NCBI RefSeq assembly: GCF_932526225.1
Contig: NC_064042.1
Location: 14,271,040 to 14,335,039 of the forward strand
DNA length: 64,000 bases
Direction of reading: 5' to 3'
DNA from: Nematostella vectensis
Taxonomy: Eukaryota > Cnidaria > Anthozoa > Actiniaria > Edwardsiidae
Shown here: in pieces, positions 31,240 to 45,800 of the stretch
How positions within the stretch are numbered: position 1 is the first letter of the stretch
Layout: each line of letters begins with the position of its first letter
Position numbers and translations under genes: made by a program
Notes under the pieces: generated by a model
Seen by the model: only the letters and a program-made list of their open reading frames with translations
Database searches by the model: none
Told to the model about the DNA's origin: nothing

Positions 31240-34000
31240 CCTTACTAGCCTGTAAAAATTGGATTGACAGAGAGAAACTGATAATGACGTTGCTGTTTAC
31301 TTAATTTTTGTTCAAAATTCAATGAACTTTGATTACATTTGTTTTGAGCTTTGCTAAAGGTAAGATACTTAGTAAAATATAAATATTTTTTTACAGTAAA
31401 TTCACTATTGATGGGCTTTATTGCTAAACTATGCATGTTTACTGTTGGTAACGACAGCAAAAAGGGTCTATAAGCCCAAAGGCACAAATAACAAAAGCGG
31501 ATGAGTACAGTTCAACAATTCAACATCAAAAAGACCAAAGCAGCAACGCAAAAATGATTATCCACCATGCTTCTTGGGGTAATATACTTATGCAGATGTC
31601 ATAAACTTTACCCATACCGAGAGAAAGTCGTAATAGACAATAGGACTTTTTTCTCGATGGCAAATCATGTGACATGTTAAAGTTCAAATAACCTGCGTAG
31701 CTTAAAATTTGTTTTTATTTTATTTTATGCGACCAAAGTTCGCTTGGAAGATCTTCCTCTTGTATATATGGAAATAAAATTAAGTCCCCCACTTTGTCGT
31801 AAATAAAATTTACTCCCACCTACCTACACAGACTCATTCTTCGTTATGAATCTCCCCCTCTAACTTTTACCAGACTGAAGGCTATGGATCTGCATTTGTT
31901 CTACGTAAAACCACTCTCCTCCACTGAAATTTAAGCATGCTTCAAATTACAATAGGATAAAATATTCATCACTCACTGGACGATCAAAGATGGGGAGACA
32001 CGCCGGGCTTAGGAAATTTGCGTTCTCTCTTTTTCCGTTTTAATTCCAGGTGAAAGGTTCTGGCTTGAGTTAGGTGGCCGATTTCGGAGCTCCGTATTTG
32101 CTGTTTTTTTTTTTTTTTTTTTTTCATTTTGCTAGAACATTTTGCCATAAACAGGTTTCTCACAAGATCTTCTTATCTGGAAGAAGTGGTTTAGTTATTA
32201 TTCCGTTCAGTGTTAGCCTTGGGGAATGGGTAGTAGGATGGTGAAAACCATAGATGTTTCAAAGCGAAGCTGAATTTGATCGATCCCTGAATTCCATTTC
32301 GGATTGTATAAAATGTTTTTTGCAAAGAGGTGAGTTGTTTAATTTACTCCCCAGGTCACGGGAGTTCTCAATTATTGTCGCCAGCGCTCCGCCATTTCTG
32401 TTTGCTAATGCAGTAGCTCAATTTCCAATCATAATATTCTAATCAATATTTTCTTTCGCTCTTTGCTAGGCCTGAGCCTCCAGTTTATTTTTCTTGCTTC
32501 GTCCTCCTCCGCTCTGCAAAACTGTAAGTACCATTTTGCATTTCTTTCAGACGTCAGGGCCTTTCTTTCTCTAGTATATCCTGCTTTGCCTAAAACCATT
32601 CTTTTGGTACTGGGTAAGTGCATGCTATGCCTAAGAAAGATAAAGATCGTAATTCAACTTCCTCTGGTTCTTGCACAGTTCAGATCTTGTGATTATATAG
32701 GTGAAAGTAATGGCTTTGTTGTGTAAATATTACACTTGAATTCAAAAGCGGTTGGTCTGAAACAAACGACAAAAGAACGATCAATTTTTCACCATTTTAC
32801 CAAAAGTTTACACTAGAAATAAGCTAACCCCTTTTGCTTATAGTACAAATAATCTGTATGCTTTCCCCTAAGTTCCTGTCGTTTTGCTTCGAGTAGATGA
32901 GTCATTCTTATTATAAGAAAACTGACGGCTACGCCAATTAGATTATTCTCATATTTGCTTGCTCATGAAAAAAAGAATGAGTCAATCCTCTTGTCATTTA
33001 GATTATCCAATCCATCGTAATTCACATTTGAGTTTCTTACAATTTCTACACGTCGCATCGTCCATAGTTGTCAGCAATTTCCACAGCTACACTTTTAATC
33101 TAGTTATTCCTCCTGTTTTACCATTATATTATTGAAGGCTTTAATAATAAAGGGTATTGCCGTATAGAGCTGTCGTGATCAGAATAAGCTTTGTAAAAGG
33201 CAAAAGATGAAAAGAAATTTTGCTGAAAAAAAAGAAGATTATTCCATCAAAAAGTTTATAAATACTTTTTTATGAATTCCCTTTTGTTGATTTTATTTAT
33301 CCTTTCATATCATGGCATTAGCTCAGATAAGTGGGATTCTTTTTCTACCTATTGCTTATTGCGAGAGGCTGTTACTTCTTTAAAAATCGCCAATGTCACC
33401 ATGCTTTTTGCTTGGGTTTTAAGATTTTTGCATGAATTTTTTTAGTAGAATTCGTTAGCGACCCGTCAAACATGAAAATCTCATCAACAATCAAGTTCTA
33501 GGTACCTCCAAGGGCGTCATCGCGACTTAGCGTGCCTATCCCCGAGGATAGATATGTGCGAGTGCTATAAAGATGAAAAAAGCTATCAAAAACCATCTTG
33601 AAGTCAAGCTGGTATCTTCCCTTACAGACCGTGTGACTAAAAGCAAGGAACTGAAAGTAATATCATCGCCCTGTATTTTGTCTATACGGACCATGCAAAG
33701 CAAACTAAGGCATTTGTGCTGCGGATAAGGGCTAGACAAAACAACTATCCTCTGAACAAGTATTTATAAGATATAACTAATACGCAGCTCTCTATTCGTT
33801 GGCTGCTCAAGTAGTGCGGAATTAAGAGCTTGTGTGAGGTTTTCCTAATTAGTGGAGTTCGAGCAGTCGCCTCCGTCGAGGAATAGGAGAATACTGCTAA
33901 ATTGCTATATAAATTTCAAAAGAAAGATTACTTTTTGTATGGTTTTCCTAGTGGATGCACTGTGAAAGAGTAGAAAAGACAGCAAGAAAAACCGGCTTTG
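31240..34000. other. Intergenic, no gene supported
   Basis: A T-run is at 32,104-32,125. A 54-bp segment at 32,470-32,523 has acceptor- and donor-like borders (GCTAG and GTAAGTACC) but is too short to interpret. Confidence 0.45.
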
Positions 34001-34261
34001 ATACTTTCTTTGGTAAGCTCACTGTGCTCTAGGCCCGGAATTATATTCCAAGATCAAAGCAGCCAAAAGATAGTACAATGTCAATGACTAAATTGTATCT
34101 GCGTAGTAATTGTTACTTTTTTCCACCTCGCTGGCCACTAAATAGAGAGACGTTCGAGGCTCTGGAACCAGGGTACAAGAAGACTGGACACAGAGAACAA
34201 ATATCTCTCACTTGTGACACAAATTCGAGTCAAATCGCACGATAAGGGCTCTCCCCAGTTA

Positions 34262-34333
34262 GAGCCAGGATTCGAATCTGGACCACAGCGGCGAGAGGAC
34301 GACGTACTTGCAAACTATGCCGCCCGTGCCACC
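34262..34333 (-). repeat. tRNA-derived SINE head (candidate)
   Basis: On the minus strand the sequence reads GGTGGCACGGGCGGCATAGT at the start and has a B-box-like AGATTCGAATCCTGG about 50 nt on, with a partly paired T-arm. It lacks a good cloverleaf, so it is more likely a SINE head than a tRNA gene. The SINE body probably extends to lower coordinates, with no clear end. Confidence 0.45.
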
Positions 34334-34938
34334 ATTCTGGTATTATCTATACGATGATATCTAGAACGACACAAAGCTTTCACAAGCAACGATTTTGTCA
34401 ATTCGTACTGCATCAACTTCTGTTATGGTTTATCTGTTATATGCTGGATTTTGCAGTTTTGCATGGTGCTTATTGAGTAAAAAAAAACAAGCCCGTTAAT
34501 TCATTGGTTCTTCCTTTTTCAACTAATCCAACAGACGCTTCTCAGCCACCGTATGGCGCCAATTTTGAAAACTAGACGCAACTAGCCCGTGGAATTTTCA
34601 AACGTCATCTTTTTTTAAGAGCTGTGACCTAGATATGTAAACGAAACATCCGTTTTAGCCTATGATTTTTCTTCTATATAATACTATGTTTTAATACAGG
34701 ATATGTAAGAAAGGAAACACAATGGTAAATTTATTGCAAAGATTTCCGGAGGCCGCTATTGCGTGACTCGTGACTGTGAGACCGACACAATACACATTTT
34801 TTTAAATAAAAACTTTTATAAGAACCTTTTTTTATAAGAACCTTTTTTTATAAGAAAGTCCGGCCCGAGATTTCACTAAATTTTCAGAACATGCTAAGAA
34901 CATGCCGTGGCTCAGATTGCGCATAGTATTGATTCGTT

Positions 34939-35303
34939 AAACCCCGTCCCCACGTATCCGTTTTCTTTTGAAAACGCAACCTTTTTGTTACGGATACGGG
35001 TATCGTCCACACGGAAACGCGAAAACGATGGTCGAAAAAGGAACGATTTAAAAACTCCAGAGTGGAACAATTTGGAAACGATACCCCTTCGGTGCCGTGG
35101 GGACGGACTAAAAAGGGAACCTTTCGAAAACGATGGCGTGCTAACTCAGGTCCAGTCCACTTGGCGCGCGAGTACGCATGCGCTGTAGAACTGTACACGG
35201 GTCGTTTCAAAATGAAATACGCTTCGTGTGGACGCGGATCTTGTGAACGGAATATAAAGTTTGCGTTTTCAAACGAAAACGGATGCGTGGGGACTGGGCC
35301 TTA
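34939..35303. mobile_element. MITE with about 40-bp inverted repeats (GTCCCCACG ends)
   Basis: The left end has CCGTCCCCACGTATCCGTTT then TCTTTTGAAAACGCAAC. The right end in reverse complement has CAGTCCCCACGCATCCGTTT then TCGTTTGAAAACGCAAAC. The interior is rich in GAAAACG/CGTTTTC motifs. Flanks GTTAA and TTAG may hold a short target duplication. Several open frames on both strands are by-products of this structure. Confidence 0.75.
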
Positions 35304-36808
35304 GTCTCACTCGTTCTAAAATGTAGAATTGGAAAGTATATTTTAGCTTAGACATTGTATTACTGATATTGGCTAAACTTCAGAATAATCGTCGACTTAT
35401 TTCCATTTTTTCTTGTATTTACTGGCTCGTTGTATCGAGGGTGTAAAGTCTCACTGTGAACTCATTGCATCTACTCTATATATTTGAGTTAAACTGTCAA
35501 AAATATGTCAAGAAAAAAAATGGTTTGAGTCTCGTTCATTACGATTATACCCCTCGACTAAGTTGAAACATCAATTTATTCAGGCAAAAACCCATAACAA
35601 GGTATCTTTTTTGTTGGATTTTTTATGTAAAAAGGGTCTTGATAAAAGTTCTAAGAAAACATATTTTTCGCTCTGATACACGTGCTGACGCCACGCTCTT
35701 CAATCTACGCTTTATTCTTAGCCTCAGTTTATTGCGTTTTTTAAAGTGGAGCGCGTCGCATGCGTCGCTAAGGATTTTAATTTCTAACCGTCGAAAGCCG
35801 ACTGCATCTCAACGGCCCATCTATGGAATGTAACTCGAGAGGAAAAATAAGCTTCCGTCAACTCGACTTCAAGAGGGTACTAGAGCGCATTCGACAGCAG
35901 CTAAACCGCGACACACAGACGTCTTGTGTGGGGCATAATGAGAGTGCTCTCCGCGAGAGATTTTTAAAAAACGTTTATGCATTCCGAAACTAACCACAAA
36001 CCAAGGACAACGCTAAGTCCTGCAATATCTTTAACAAAAGGCCGATCAATTAGTTTGCTTTTAAAAACACGAGAAAACAAACGAAGTGAAAGAGTGTCAA
36101 TTCACTAATGGCTTCAAATATTGACAGCACGCTTTCCTCGTGTAAAACGCGCTGGTAAAGTGATATTTTGACTCGCCGTAACAAATCTGATCAAAGATAT
36201 CTTGTGTCCATACAAGGTTTTTATAATTGATTAATTGCACGGTTCTCTGCCCCCGGGAGCCTTTTGAATCCTTTATTCGCCGTCACTCATCACTCACAAT
36301 AAAACACTAGCCCATTGGTTCACCGCCCCGTTGAGCTATTGTATTGCTAATTATGATAAATCCTTTGTCAAAACTTTATGATACTTCAAGAGCACTTTCG
36401 CGAGTTTCTTTGCCCTGCTTTTTAAAGTTGTTTCTCTGGCCGATTAAGATTCACGCGAGTCAAACAAATACTCTATTCCACATCACTTATTTGATGTTGT
36501 CATGGCATCGATTAACCTGTTGACAAAAGCATTTGTCGCGCGCTCTGATTGGCTAGCGATGACCTTTGTTTCAGCCGATTGTTCCTGTCGGCCGTGAGAA
36601 CGTTTCATGTCAGTTTAGTCATTACAAATGCCCATCTGAGTTTATCGAAGCATTGTGATTGTGGATCTTCGTGATCATGTGAAAAACTTCTTCTGATCGC
36701 GATAAATATTACCATTGTGGCCACGAACTTAGAGAGCTTATTGTTACGAGTGAGATTTGATACCACTGTGGTTCATATGCGGGCTTGTGTCCTAGGATCT
36801 GAGGAGGC
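35304..36808. other. Upstream region of the IGSF9-type gene
   Basis: It should contain the promoter and 5' UTR. No TATA box or 5' exon could be fixed. Confidence 0.45.
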
Positions 36809-39800
36809 ATGATTTTGGTTATCGCGTGGTTCTGTTGTATCTTCACTCTTGCCGCAAGCCCAGGTAAGTGATTTTAACTTAAGATTTAAATACGACACAA
36901 TTTTAGTATCACGCACTGCTGCGCAATCCAAATGTCTAGTGCCGATCCACCGAACGGCAAGCTAATATTATATTCGCTATCTATCCCGAACAACAACTAG
37001 AGCTGTAACCTTACGACAAGGAAAAGCTCACACATTTGTGAAAATTCAGAGAAGGACCCTTCCCCGTGTTATTTGTGACGTTATAAACAAGATGCGCTTC
37101 CGATTTTCGGAGTTAAGATTCATTTTATTAAGGTGCTCTAAATAAAAATGAACTATTTTGAGAAATTAAAAACTTTCTAAGCGAAGATCGAGGGATAGTG
37201 TTTTTGCTTCAGTGACGCTGAAACTATTATGTGTACAGGCCACTCGAGTTTCAGATCCCAATGTCGAAACAGTGTATGGAAATTGCTGAGGCTAAGATCG
37301 TTATTTACTGACCAAAACTAGGCAAAAGTATAGGATAGAATAAGCGTAAGATAGGCGCAATACTCTACTAGCGCTACTCGAGAAATAATCCTGAATTTCA
37401 CGCAAGATAAATCACGATTATTTGAGTCCGAGTGAGTCATAATTCCCTCCGTCCCGCATACTAAATAATGTGTGTTAAAACAGCGATCACAGCAGCAAAA
37501 GCTGCAGTTGACTCAACTTTAATTGTCGTTTGTTTAATTCTCAGGTTCGGCGCAGAGTCCTACTCCGGGCCCGATAATAATCGACGTGAAGTCTGGCAGC
37601 GATGTGATTTTGTCGTGCGATACGGGCGGAAACTCGTTTGATTTGATCAACTGGAGCTTAAACAATTCTAAAAGCCCCTTTTTCATTAAGTTTATGAATT
37701 TTAAGCCATATGTGGCGGCAAAATACGCTCGCCGCTTGCACATGGTGAACTCTAGCGCCATTTTGGTCTCGAGTGTGACTGGGCAAGATGCGGGGAGGTA
37801 TCGGTGTAAGACTATGGCTACTTCCACGGGTGATACTGCCGGCCTCTTTAAACTGGGCACACCAATAGAACTGCGTATTCAAGGTATGTCATATTAATTT
37901 TGGCTCACCCTACTATGTCGACCATTTGTTTGGGGAATTGTGTTCAACTGTGTGAAACTCTGTTTAGACTTCAATACTAAAACGGAGACCATTTCAACAT
38001 GCATGTGAGTCTGCGGGCAGCGATAAAAAGTTCGTGCACAAATTTTAAAACTTTATCTCCATCTTTTATATTAAGGCTTGGCGATCTTTCTTCCCACCTT
38101 TTCTGACTATTTCCCAAAACGAAAGGCAAGATTGAACGCCTAATCTTCTGCTCAAATTAGCCATAGGATACCCAATTTACTGAGGTTACCCACTCTCATA
38201 CACACCCATCCGTAGAGGCCCAAAGGCGACAGGCCACATTCCTGTCTATTCTACCCTCGTTGTCTCTCTAAACAATCTCTACTTCCTAATACTTCAGTCC
38301 TAATGGAACGGGTCGATAACCCTTCTAATCTTAGAATCATCGTATAACAGATATGCCGTGCTGCACATTGTTGTTATGAGTGATTCTTCCTGGCCCGTCC
38401 CGACAAAGTTAGACATTAAATCACCGGTATAAAGCACGGGAAATCTCGCTTTGTGGCGATCTGTCAATGCAATGCATGTTCTGGTTATTCTTTGCTCCCT
38501 CCTTCACTAGATAATTAACCCCTTTTTATGAACGAGGCAGTTCGTTAGGATCGTATTTAGCAATTGATATTGGTTGTGTGAGCTCCCTTTTTGTTATTTC
38601 CTGCTGTTTCTGATATTGTTAACTATCAAATTCGATGTCTTAGATCTGTTGAAAACACACAAAAAATATCCGGTGTCTTTTTACTTTCTGAAGCAGCATG
38701 ATGCCAGAAGTGTTTTATTTCTTTATCCCTTTTACATCAAGCAGACCACCCTTGTCTCATATATCAATTAGACAAGGTCATCCCTGCTGCTTGTGTCAAT
38801 TCTTTGGAAGCCCTGTAAGTTCAGATCAAGCTTCTACTTTGGCAATGCGGGTTGGAAGAGTTGTCAAACCTTTCATCCCATGACAGTTTTATATAAATGG
38901 TGATTGAAATTCGATCTAAATTTCCCCAGTTATTTTGAAAGCCTTCGGCTAGGTATTTTTTTTTTTTTGCACAAACTTTGAATAGTTTCTCGAACATTTG
39001 TTAATGCGATTTTGCCCGTATGAGTTTATTTAAACTAAACTATTCCTCTTAATCTGTCGCCCTGACACTAAGGTCGAGGTTATCTTGCACTCAACTCTCT
39101 CTCTTAACAATCATCAGAAAACAAGATCACTCTATCTGCTATCGTTCGTGACTTAGATCGCTAAATTATCGGGACATGACAAAGTTCGGATAAGAAAATG
39201 TGAGGAATTGTCAGGGAACTATTCAAAGTATGTCTTGGCTTGTTCGCTTTCATAAAGAACTCAAGCTAGCTTTCTTTTGGGAAAGTAATTTGATATCTTT
39301 AAAATTTTTGGAAATGGATGGGAAAAAAATTAAAGCTTAAGTTGCCACCTGATAGAAATGCCAAATAAAATGGTGATAAAAGATTTATATCCTGGTATAC
39401 TTCTGCGCAAAAATGGAGAAACATTACAATGTTGATCAACTTTGGATAACGGAAATGCTAAAACTGTTTTAAAAGTTCTTATATTCTATAAAACTCGAAG
39501 AAGTATGTCGTGGCGCCTAAAGTTTGTTTGGTAATTAGCCGATCCCCTTATGCCCCCCTTATGAAGGTCTATCTTCATATAAAATCATCTTGTTTCAGTG
39601 AACAAGGGATAAAGAATGTGGCTTTCAGTCTTCTTGTTATGAGTACATTTAATTTGCGGTTGTCGGAGGTTTTTATCTTCGTTCTTATCATACTTAAAAA
39701 ACCCGCAAAGATAAGAATTAAACAGCCTGTTTTCAGAGCCCTCGTGCTCTAAGTAAAGTCATGTAGTTAAAAAGACTAACTGAACCTCCGTGCTGCAGTC

Positions 39801-42800
39801 AAATTAGTCCAATGGAAATTACTACCAACATTTCCGTACAAAAGAAATAAGTGCTTTTGTTGTAAGGGCTTTTTGTTTTCAAAAGATATTAAGTTATTTT
39901 TCAAGCCCTATTGTTAGAAGCCTAACACCTCCCTAATTTGTGTTCAAAGTAAGTTTACATGCTTTGGTTGGGACTACTTTACTTCAACTGGCATGAGAAC
40001 TTGTTATATTTCGCCTTTCTACAATTTCTTTCTGATTTTTTTTTTTTTTTTCACAAACATATTTTGGTGAAGTGACTATGTCTCATTGCCAACAAAACTC
40101 CACTAGTTATGTATTCCTGTGATTTTTTAAACTTGAAAGAACTACAAGTTCTTTTAGATAGAATATTATTAAATTCCAAAAGTATTACGAAAGCTGCTGA
40201 TTTTAGAGTGTAATCCTGTTCCCACGTTTAGGGATTGGATAACGGATGTCTTTTAATTTCGTTTTTATACTGTTGACAGAGAAGTGTAAATAATCTTTTT
40301 GAAATGTGCCAACTGCAAAATTGGCTGCTGGAACAATGCTGGCTGCTTAAATTTGATATTCAGATTAAAGTTTTGCTTTCCCGGTGTTTTATTTACCCCT
40401 TTCGGATCTAAACAACAGTTGTTATATCTTACGTAGCTGAAATTGCTATTTAATCTGGCTTTCGGAAGCACCAACTTGAATTTTAAAATTTTAATAAAGG
40501 TTTTGTTTATGTTGTACAGCGGTCTGCCAGAGCTTTTTTTAGTCAAGGTAACTGTCACTCATGTCGCTAGTCTCCATAGTGACAGAGGCTCTGGATTTGA
40601 ATTAAGATAAACAGTTTTAAAGAGCTTTGTTCACGCTGGCATATGTCCATCAGGCTTTTTAGCTGTTACTTTTGAGTAAATAGAAGGTGCAGGAAAGATC
40701 TTGTAGGATATCACTGTATTGTTATGGATGCACTAGCAGACTAGTAGGACTAGCTAAGCATATACCACACCCTGTGAGGCAATTATAGCAAGCACAGCTT
40801 ATTTTTGTTGCTCTAGTCACGTGTTTGAGTTTGCACCTGCATTTTTTTCGGATTTGTGCTGCTCTTAGCTGGAGTTTAGATGAATAATCATTTGCCTGAA
40901 TTATAATGTAATCAAAACATCGCAAAACGTGAAAAACAAACAAAGAAATACATACGCGCCCTAGACAAGCATACTCTAACACTGAGACCATATATTCATA
41001 TTTTCTCTTACACGCCTTTCCCCTTGCCTTGTTATAACTCTCCTTAATACCTCTCCATCTACAATTTCCTTGTACTGTAATGTCTGTATTATTTAGTGTT
41101 TATGTGAATAATGTAAAGTTAAACCTTTTTCCGACGCCCTGTCAAAGTGGTTTTCATTAGCCCATGCATCCTGTTTATAGCCAATTCGGCTAAGAAGTAG
41201 GCCATTTACCGTGAAAGAAAGTTCCGACAAACCCAGAAAACACAACAAGAGCCATTTTTAAAAACACGCCAAAATGAACTTCACGCATTTATGAGAACCA
41301 CTAAAAGTTACTAACTGTAACGTCTTTCTCTCCCTCTTTGTTGACATTTCCAAAACGTCAGTTGCACCATTCTTCGTCAAAACACCGCAGGACAGAATTA
41401 CTGCAGTCGAGGGCACTTCAGTCAGTCTTGAGTGCCATTTTGCCACGAGCACAAATCCTGAGATAGACTGGGAGCGACTAAATGGCGTCTTGCCCTCTGA
41501 GCGTGCGACATTGTCTAGGGAACCGCACAGTTCTCTTGTCATCGCCCGAGTCGAGGCCTCAGACGCTGGTCGTTATAAGTGTTACGCCGCCAATGATTAC
41601 GGGTCTATCTTCCATGAGTTCGACATAGTTGTTCAGCGTAAGGACTTCAAATGTTCATTAAAAAAATCGATATCCACATACGTTTTTTTTTCTCACATCT
41701 TTTTTTCTTTTAAATTTTGCTGGCTGCAAAAAAACGCTTTTAGTTTCGCACATGAGCATCCATACGTAATAAATAATGCACTTTGTTATTTTTTGTGAAA
41801 ATTTCCAGCCGAATAATGCCACTGGTTCCAGATTGGTTCCGTTCTTTTAAAACATTTCTGTCTTCCTTGTAGCGATGGGCAGCTAGAGAGAAGAGGCAAA
41901 GTGATTTCCCGCCTTTTTCTTCCCGCCAAAAGCAAAAAACGCGAGTGGTTCACTTTATAAATACCATTCTTCGAATGGTGAAATATTATACGTCTATTGA
42001 TTGATCAGCGGTAATACTCCTTAGCCTTTGCTTAATAACACAGACTTGTAGAGCATATAACTACAAAATATACTACTGGTTTTTTTTTTCTTGTAAAGCT
42101 TTTTAGTCGTTAAGCCTGAAGCCTTTTAAGAGATTTCTTTATTGTTCGAAAACTTTGCCCAACCGATACTAAGAAGTTCCATGTCCCTTTACTGGTTATA
42201 CCGATTACATACCGCAGAGCACGCGTGTGGTTTCTATCTTCTTATTATAATTTTTTTCGCCATTTGAACCCTGGTTTCGTACTCGTCTTGTTGTGGATGC
42301 GGTCTTCTCGCTACGTCTGTTCGTTAGATACATATATGGTGTTGTCTTATAATAATGCTAATAACATGGTCATTTATAATTTTTGTGTGGCTACTAGGAG
42401 GTGAGCTTGTATTTTAGAGAAACGTCTGACTTCGAAATTTTCTCGGTGATATGAATTTCCTGTTCAGCGTTTAATTACTACTTCATAAAATCGAATTATT
42501 CTCGTCTGGATTCATTTATAAAGTTCCTGTTAAAGGCTGGTTATCTCAGTTATATTACATACAAATATACTTCTCTTTTTTTTACATAAAAGAAATCATT
42601 GTTTAGTTGCGTGCGAATCCACGTTGTTGGGCTAGTGCATTGGTAACTGTCGCAATGTGTCTTTGCATGTTGCACGGGTGCATTATATCTGGATAATATA
42701 TAAAGCAACGTCAAAACGCTTGGCTTGCTGCAAATTATTTTGCTTTCCTCTCTGCTATTATCATACTTTTATGTATTATCACACTTTTATTTTTTATGCA

Positions 42801-45800
42801 TTGTAGAGCAACTTTGTCTATCAACAATGCATTGCGGTGTTAGGATTTACATTAAAACCTACAAAAGGTTTTTTTGAGAAGTTTGATCTTGTTTTGAACG
42901 CTGTTGAAATCAAAATTGGCTCAGGCAGTGCATTATGGATGGTGTGAGGTTGACTCTTTAAAACCCATTCTTACATTCACAACATTGACGCATGAATGTT
43001 TAAGCCGTCTTGGACCGCATTATGCATTTGGTTTTTGCCTTGTCCTTTCTTGTTTTCTTCTACCCAGCCATACGCACGATAACAGCATGCTTACTACTAC
43101 GGGGCCTTTCTTTCTTTACATTCTTCGTACGTTTTAGGACAGGTACACAGGAGAGTGCGCATCTCCCCCCTTGGCGTCCCAAAAAGCGGGTCATTTCTTA
43201 TTAAGCAATCTCAAACACTGTGCTTTTTCCATATGATATCCATAAATGCGAATCCCCCTTCAGCCAAACCTGGGTACGCGCCTGAAATCAACTTGTTGTG
43301 GGATAGGAAAAAACGCAAACATTCGGCTACAGTGGCGGCCCCCCTATTTTCAGACATTTGGCTTAAAAATAACAAGAATTATCAGGAAATATACGGAAGA
43401 ACAATTGGTCCGCCCCCCTCTGCCTTGAAACTTTTGCTTCGGCCCCCCTTTTTAAAACTTCTAGATCCGCCCCTGGGCTAGAACAATCCGTGATCAAGAG
43501 TAGAGTTTTAGCCGAAATGTTGCGCTAGAAAGTTATTTCCTTATCCCAGTACAATATTCAATATTCTTCTTAGCACGCTTCTTGTCTAGCTTCATTACTG
43601 TTTCGTTCCTGATCCTACTCTTTGTTCTTTCAGGTTCAACTAGCTCCGTACCATCGCAGAGCAAGAAAGTAACTGAGGGCAAACTAACCGTCCTCGACTG
43701 CCAAACCGACACTAGTCTCCCCTCTTCCAATGTACTCTTCACGTGGACAAAGGATGGACGTGACGTCACGTCTAGTCAAAATCCCCGGATCTCGGTTTTA
43801 GTCTCCGGCTCGCTGTTTATTCGAGGCATAATGCGGTCGGATTCTGGAGTGTATCGCTGTACAGCTAAGACGTTTGATCAGACAGGATCGGGTATTGTCA
43901 ATTACCCTGGATCGGATATTTTCCTTGACGTTCAATGTGAGTATTTCGCCAATCCATCCTGCTATTATGTTTAAAGCTTGTTTACAGCCGAAAACCAAAC
44001 ATTTTAGCATTCACTTATTATAGAATTATCCCCTCAAAATACCCCTAGAGAATGCCCAGAGCGATATGTTGTTAAACGTTTTTATGAGCCGCTTCGTTAA
44101 ACCATTCAAGATGAAATGCAATACTTGAAAAATCGATTTTTCAATACTTTGTCTATAGACTTATATTGGTCTCCTCATTACAAAAATGTGTTTGTTTTTT
44201 AAATCGGACGAATATTAAATATTTTATGGATTTTTCCTTATTTTTCTCGCCTTGACCCCGAAAAACACTTCAAAATTCGAACCAAGTATCGCTACCTGCC
44301 GCTCGAAAAATAAACAGCGCAGAAACACAACAACACCACAGGAGGCAACCAGGATATATGCTCTCAAGATTATTTCAATATCGGCTTAATCAAATTAACA
44401 TAGAATATTTGACAGATTTTCTCAAATATAGCCTCGCATCCATCATTTGGCACGATCGTTAAACCGACAAATTGAGGCCTCAAAAGTCGCGTCTGGTACA
44501 TTGCTCTATCAAAAATGGTCATTTTTCCTAGAAAGACGGTCACCTACTTGTCTAGAATCTGAAATAAAATTTTGGGGATAATAAAATCCGGAGCGCTGAG
44601 AGCGCCAAGAAGATACAACACTTCACAGGTAATTGACCTTTCAACTTGGGCTAGCTGTGACTCCAACTGCTGAATAAGCAGGGAATTTTGGCTTTTGTCG
44701 ACGCTCCCTCCTCAAAACAACGGTGAAAATAAATTTGAGGACCAATAAATATGTGTGTTAATGCTTACATTCATCGTTGTGCAAGATGATTTAGGAAAAA
44801 CACGTATTTGAATGCGTATTTGAAAATCTTGCGTAATGTTTGTGCCCAAACAATTCGTGACATAGATCAAAACAACAAATTTAGTGGTTGCAAATTTTTC
44901 TCACCTCAGCTTGGGAAAACTGTTGATAGGCATCGTTTTTTATCAATGCCTGTTCCTCTACAAACGCATAAACGCTTTTAAAGCAAAGAACTATCTCAAC
45001 TAAGGTTGATTTTTGTCGGAACAGCGCTCATTCATGTTGCCACGTGACATACCACAGGAAAACCATAACGGTTTTATTCAAATGGTGGGTAGGACTAGGG
45101 GACACATCGATTATTAACAAATTTGTTTCAGGTTAGGTATATACCATTTTTTAATATTGTTTAGTCTTTGCAGTGAAATAGTACCCGAAGTATCCGAAAT
45201 ATATTAACAAAAACTGATAGCAAGGGATTCCAAAAACGGAAAACAAAATCACAATAGTTTGAAACCCCCAAAGGCCTGATTAGTTTTTGCTATAACATTT
45301 ATCACCGAGGGAAACTGGCTGTACAGTACACAATCAGATCTACATTGGGGAATCTGACTAGCGCTGTAAACGGGGATATGTGGCTCTGGCGCTGTTCATA
45401 GGGGTGCATAACTTGCTCTGACGCTATCCACGGGGGGATCTTGCTTTGGCGCTGTCCACCGGGGGGATCTGGCTCTGGCGCTGTACACAGGGGGATCTGG
45501 CTCTGGCATTGTTCACAGGGGGGGTCTGGCTCTGGCGCTGTACACAGGGGGATCTGGCTCTGGCATTGTTCACAGGGGGGGTCTGGCTCTGGCGCTGTAC
45601 ACAGGGGGATCTGGCTCTGGCATTGTTCACAGGGGGGGTCTGGCTCTGGCATTGTTCACAGGGGGGGTCTGGCTCTGGCGCTGTACACAGGGGGATCTGG
45701 CTCTGGCGCTGTACACAGGGGGATCTGGCTCTGGCATTGTTCACAGGGGGGGTCTGGCTCTGGTGTTGTCCACATGGGGGGATCTGGCTCTGGCGCTGTC

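Noticed and set aside
32254-32726. Two adjacent open frames with splice-like borders (GCTAG, GTAAGTACC)
   Set aside because: Low-complexity hydrophobic translation, non-ATG start in the second, and no recognisable domain.
34262-34333. A functional tRNA gene
   Set aside because: The acceptor stem and D-arm do not pair properly; a SINE head fits better.
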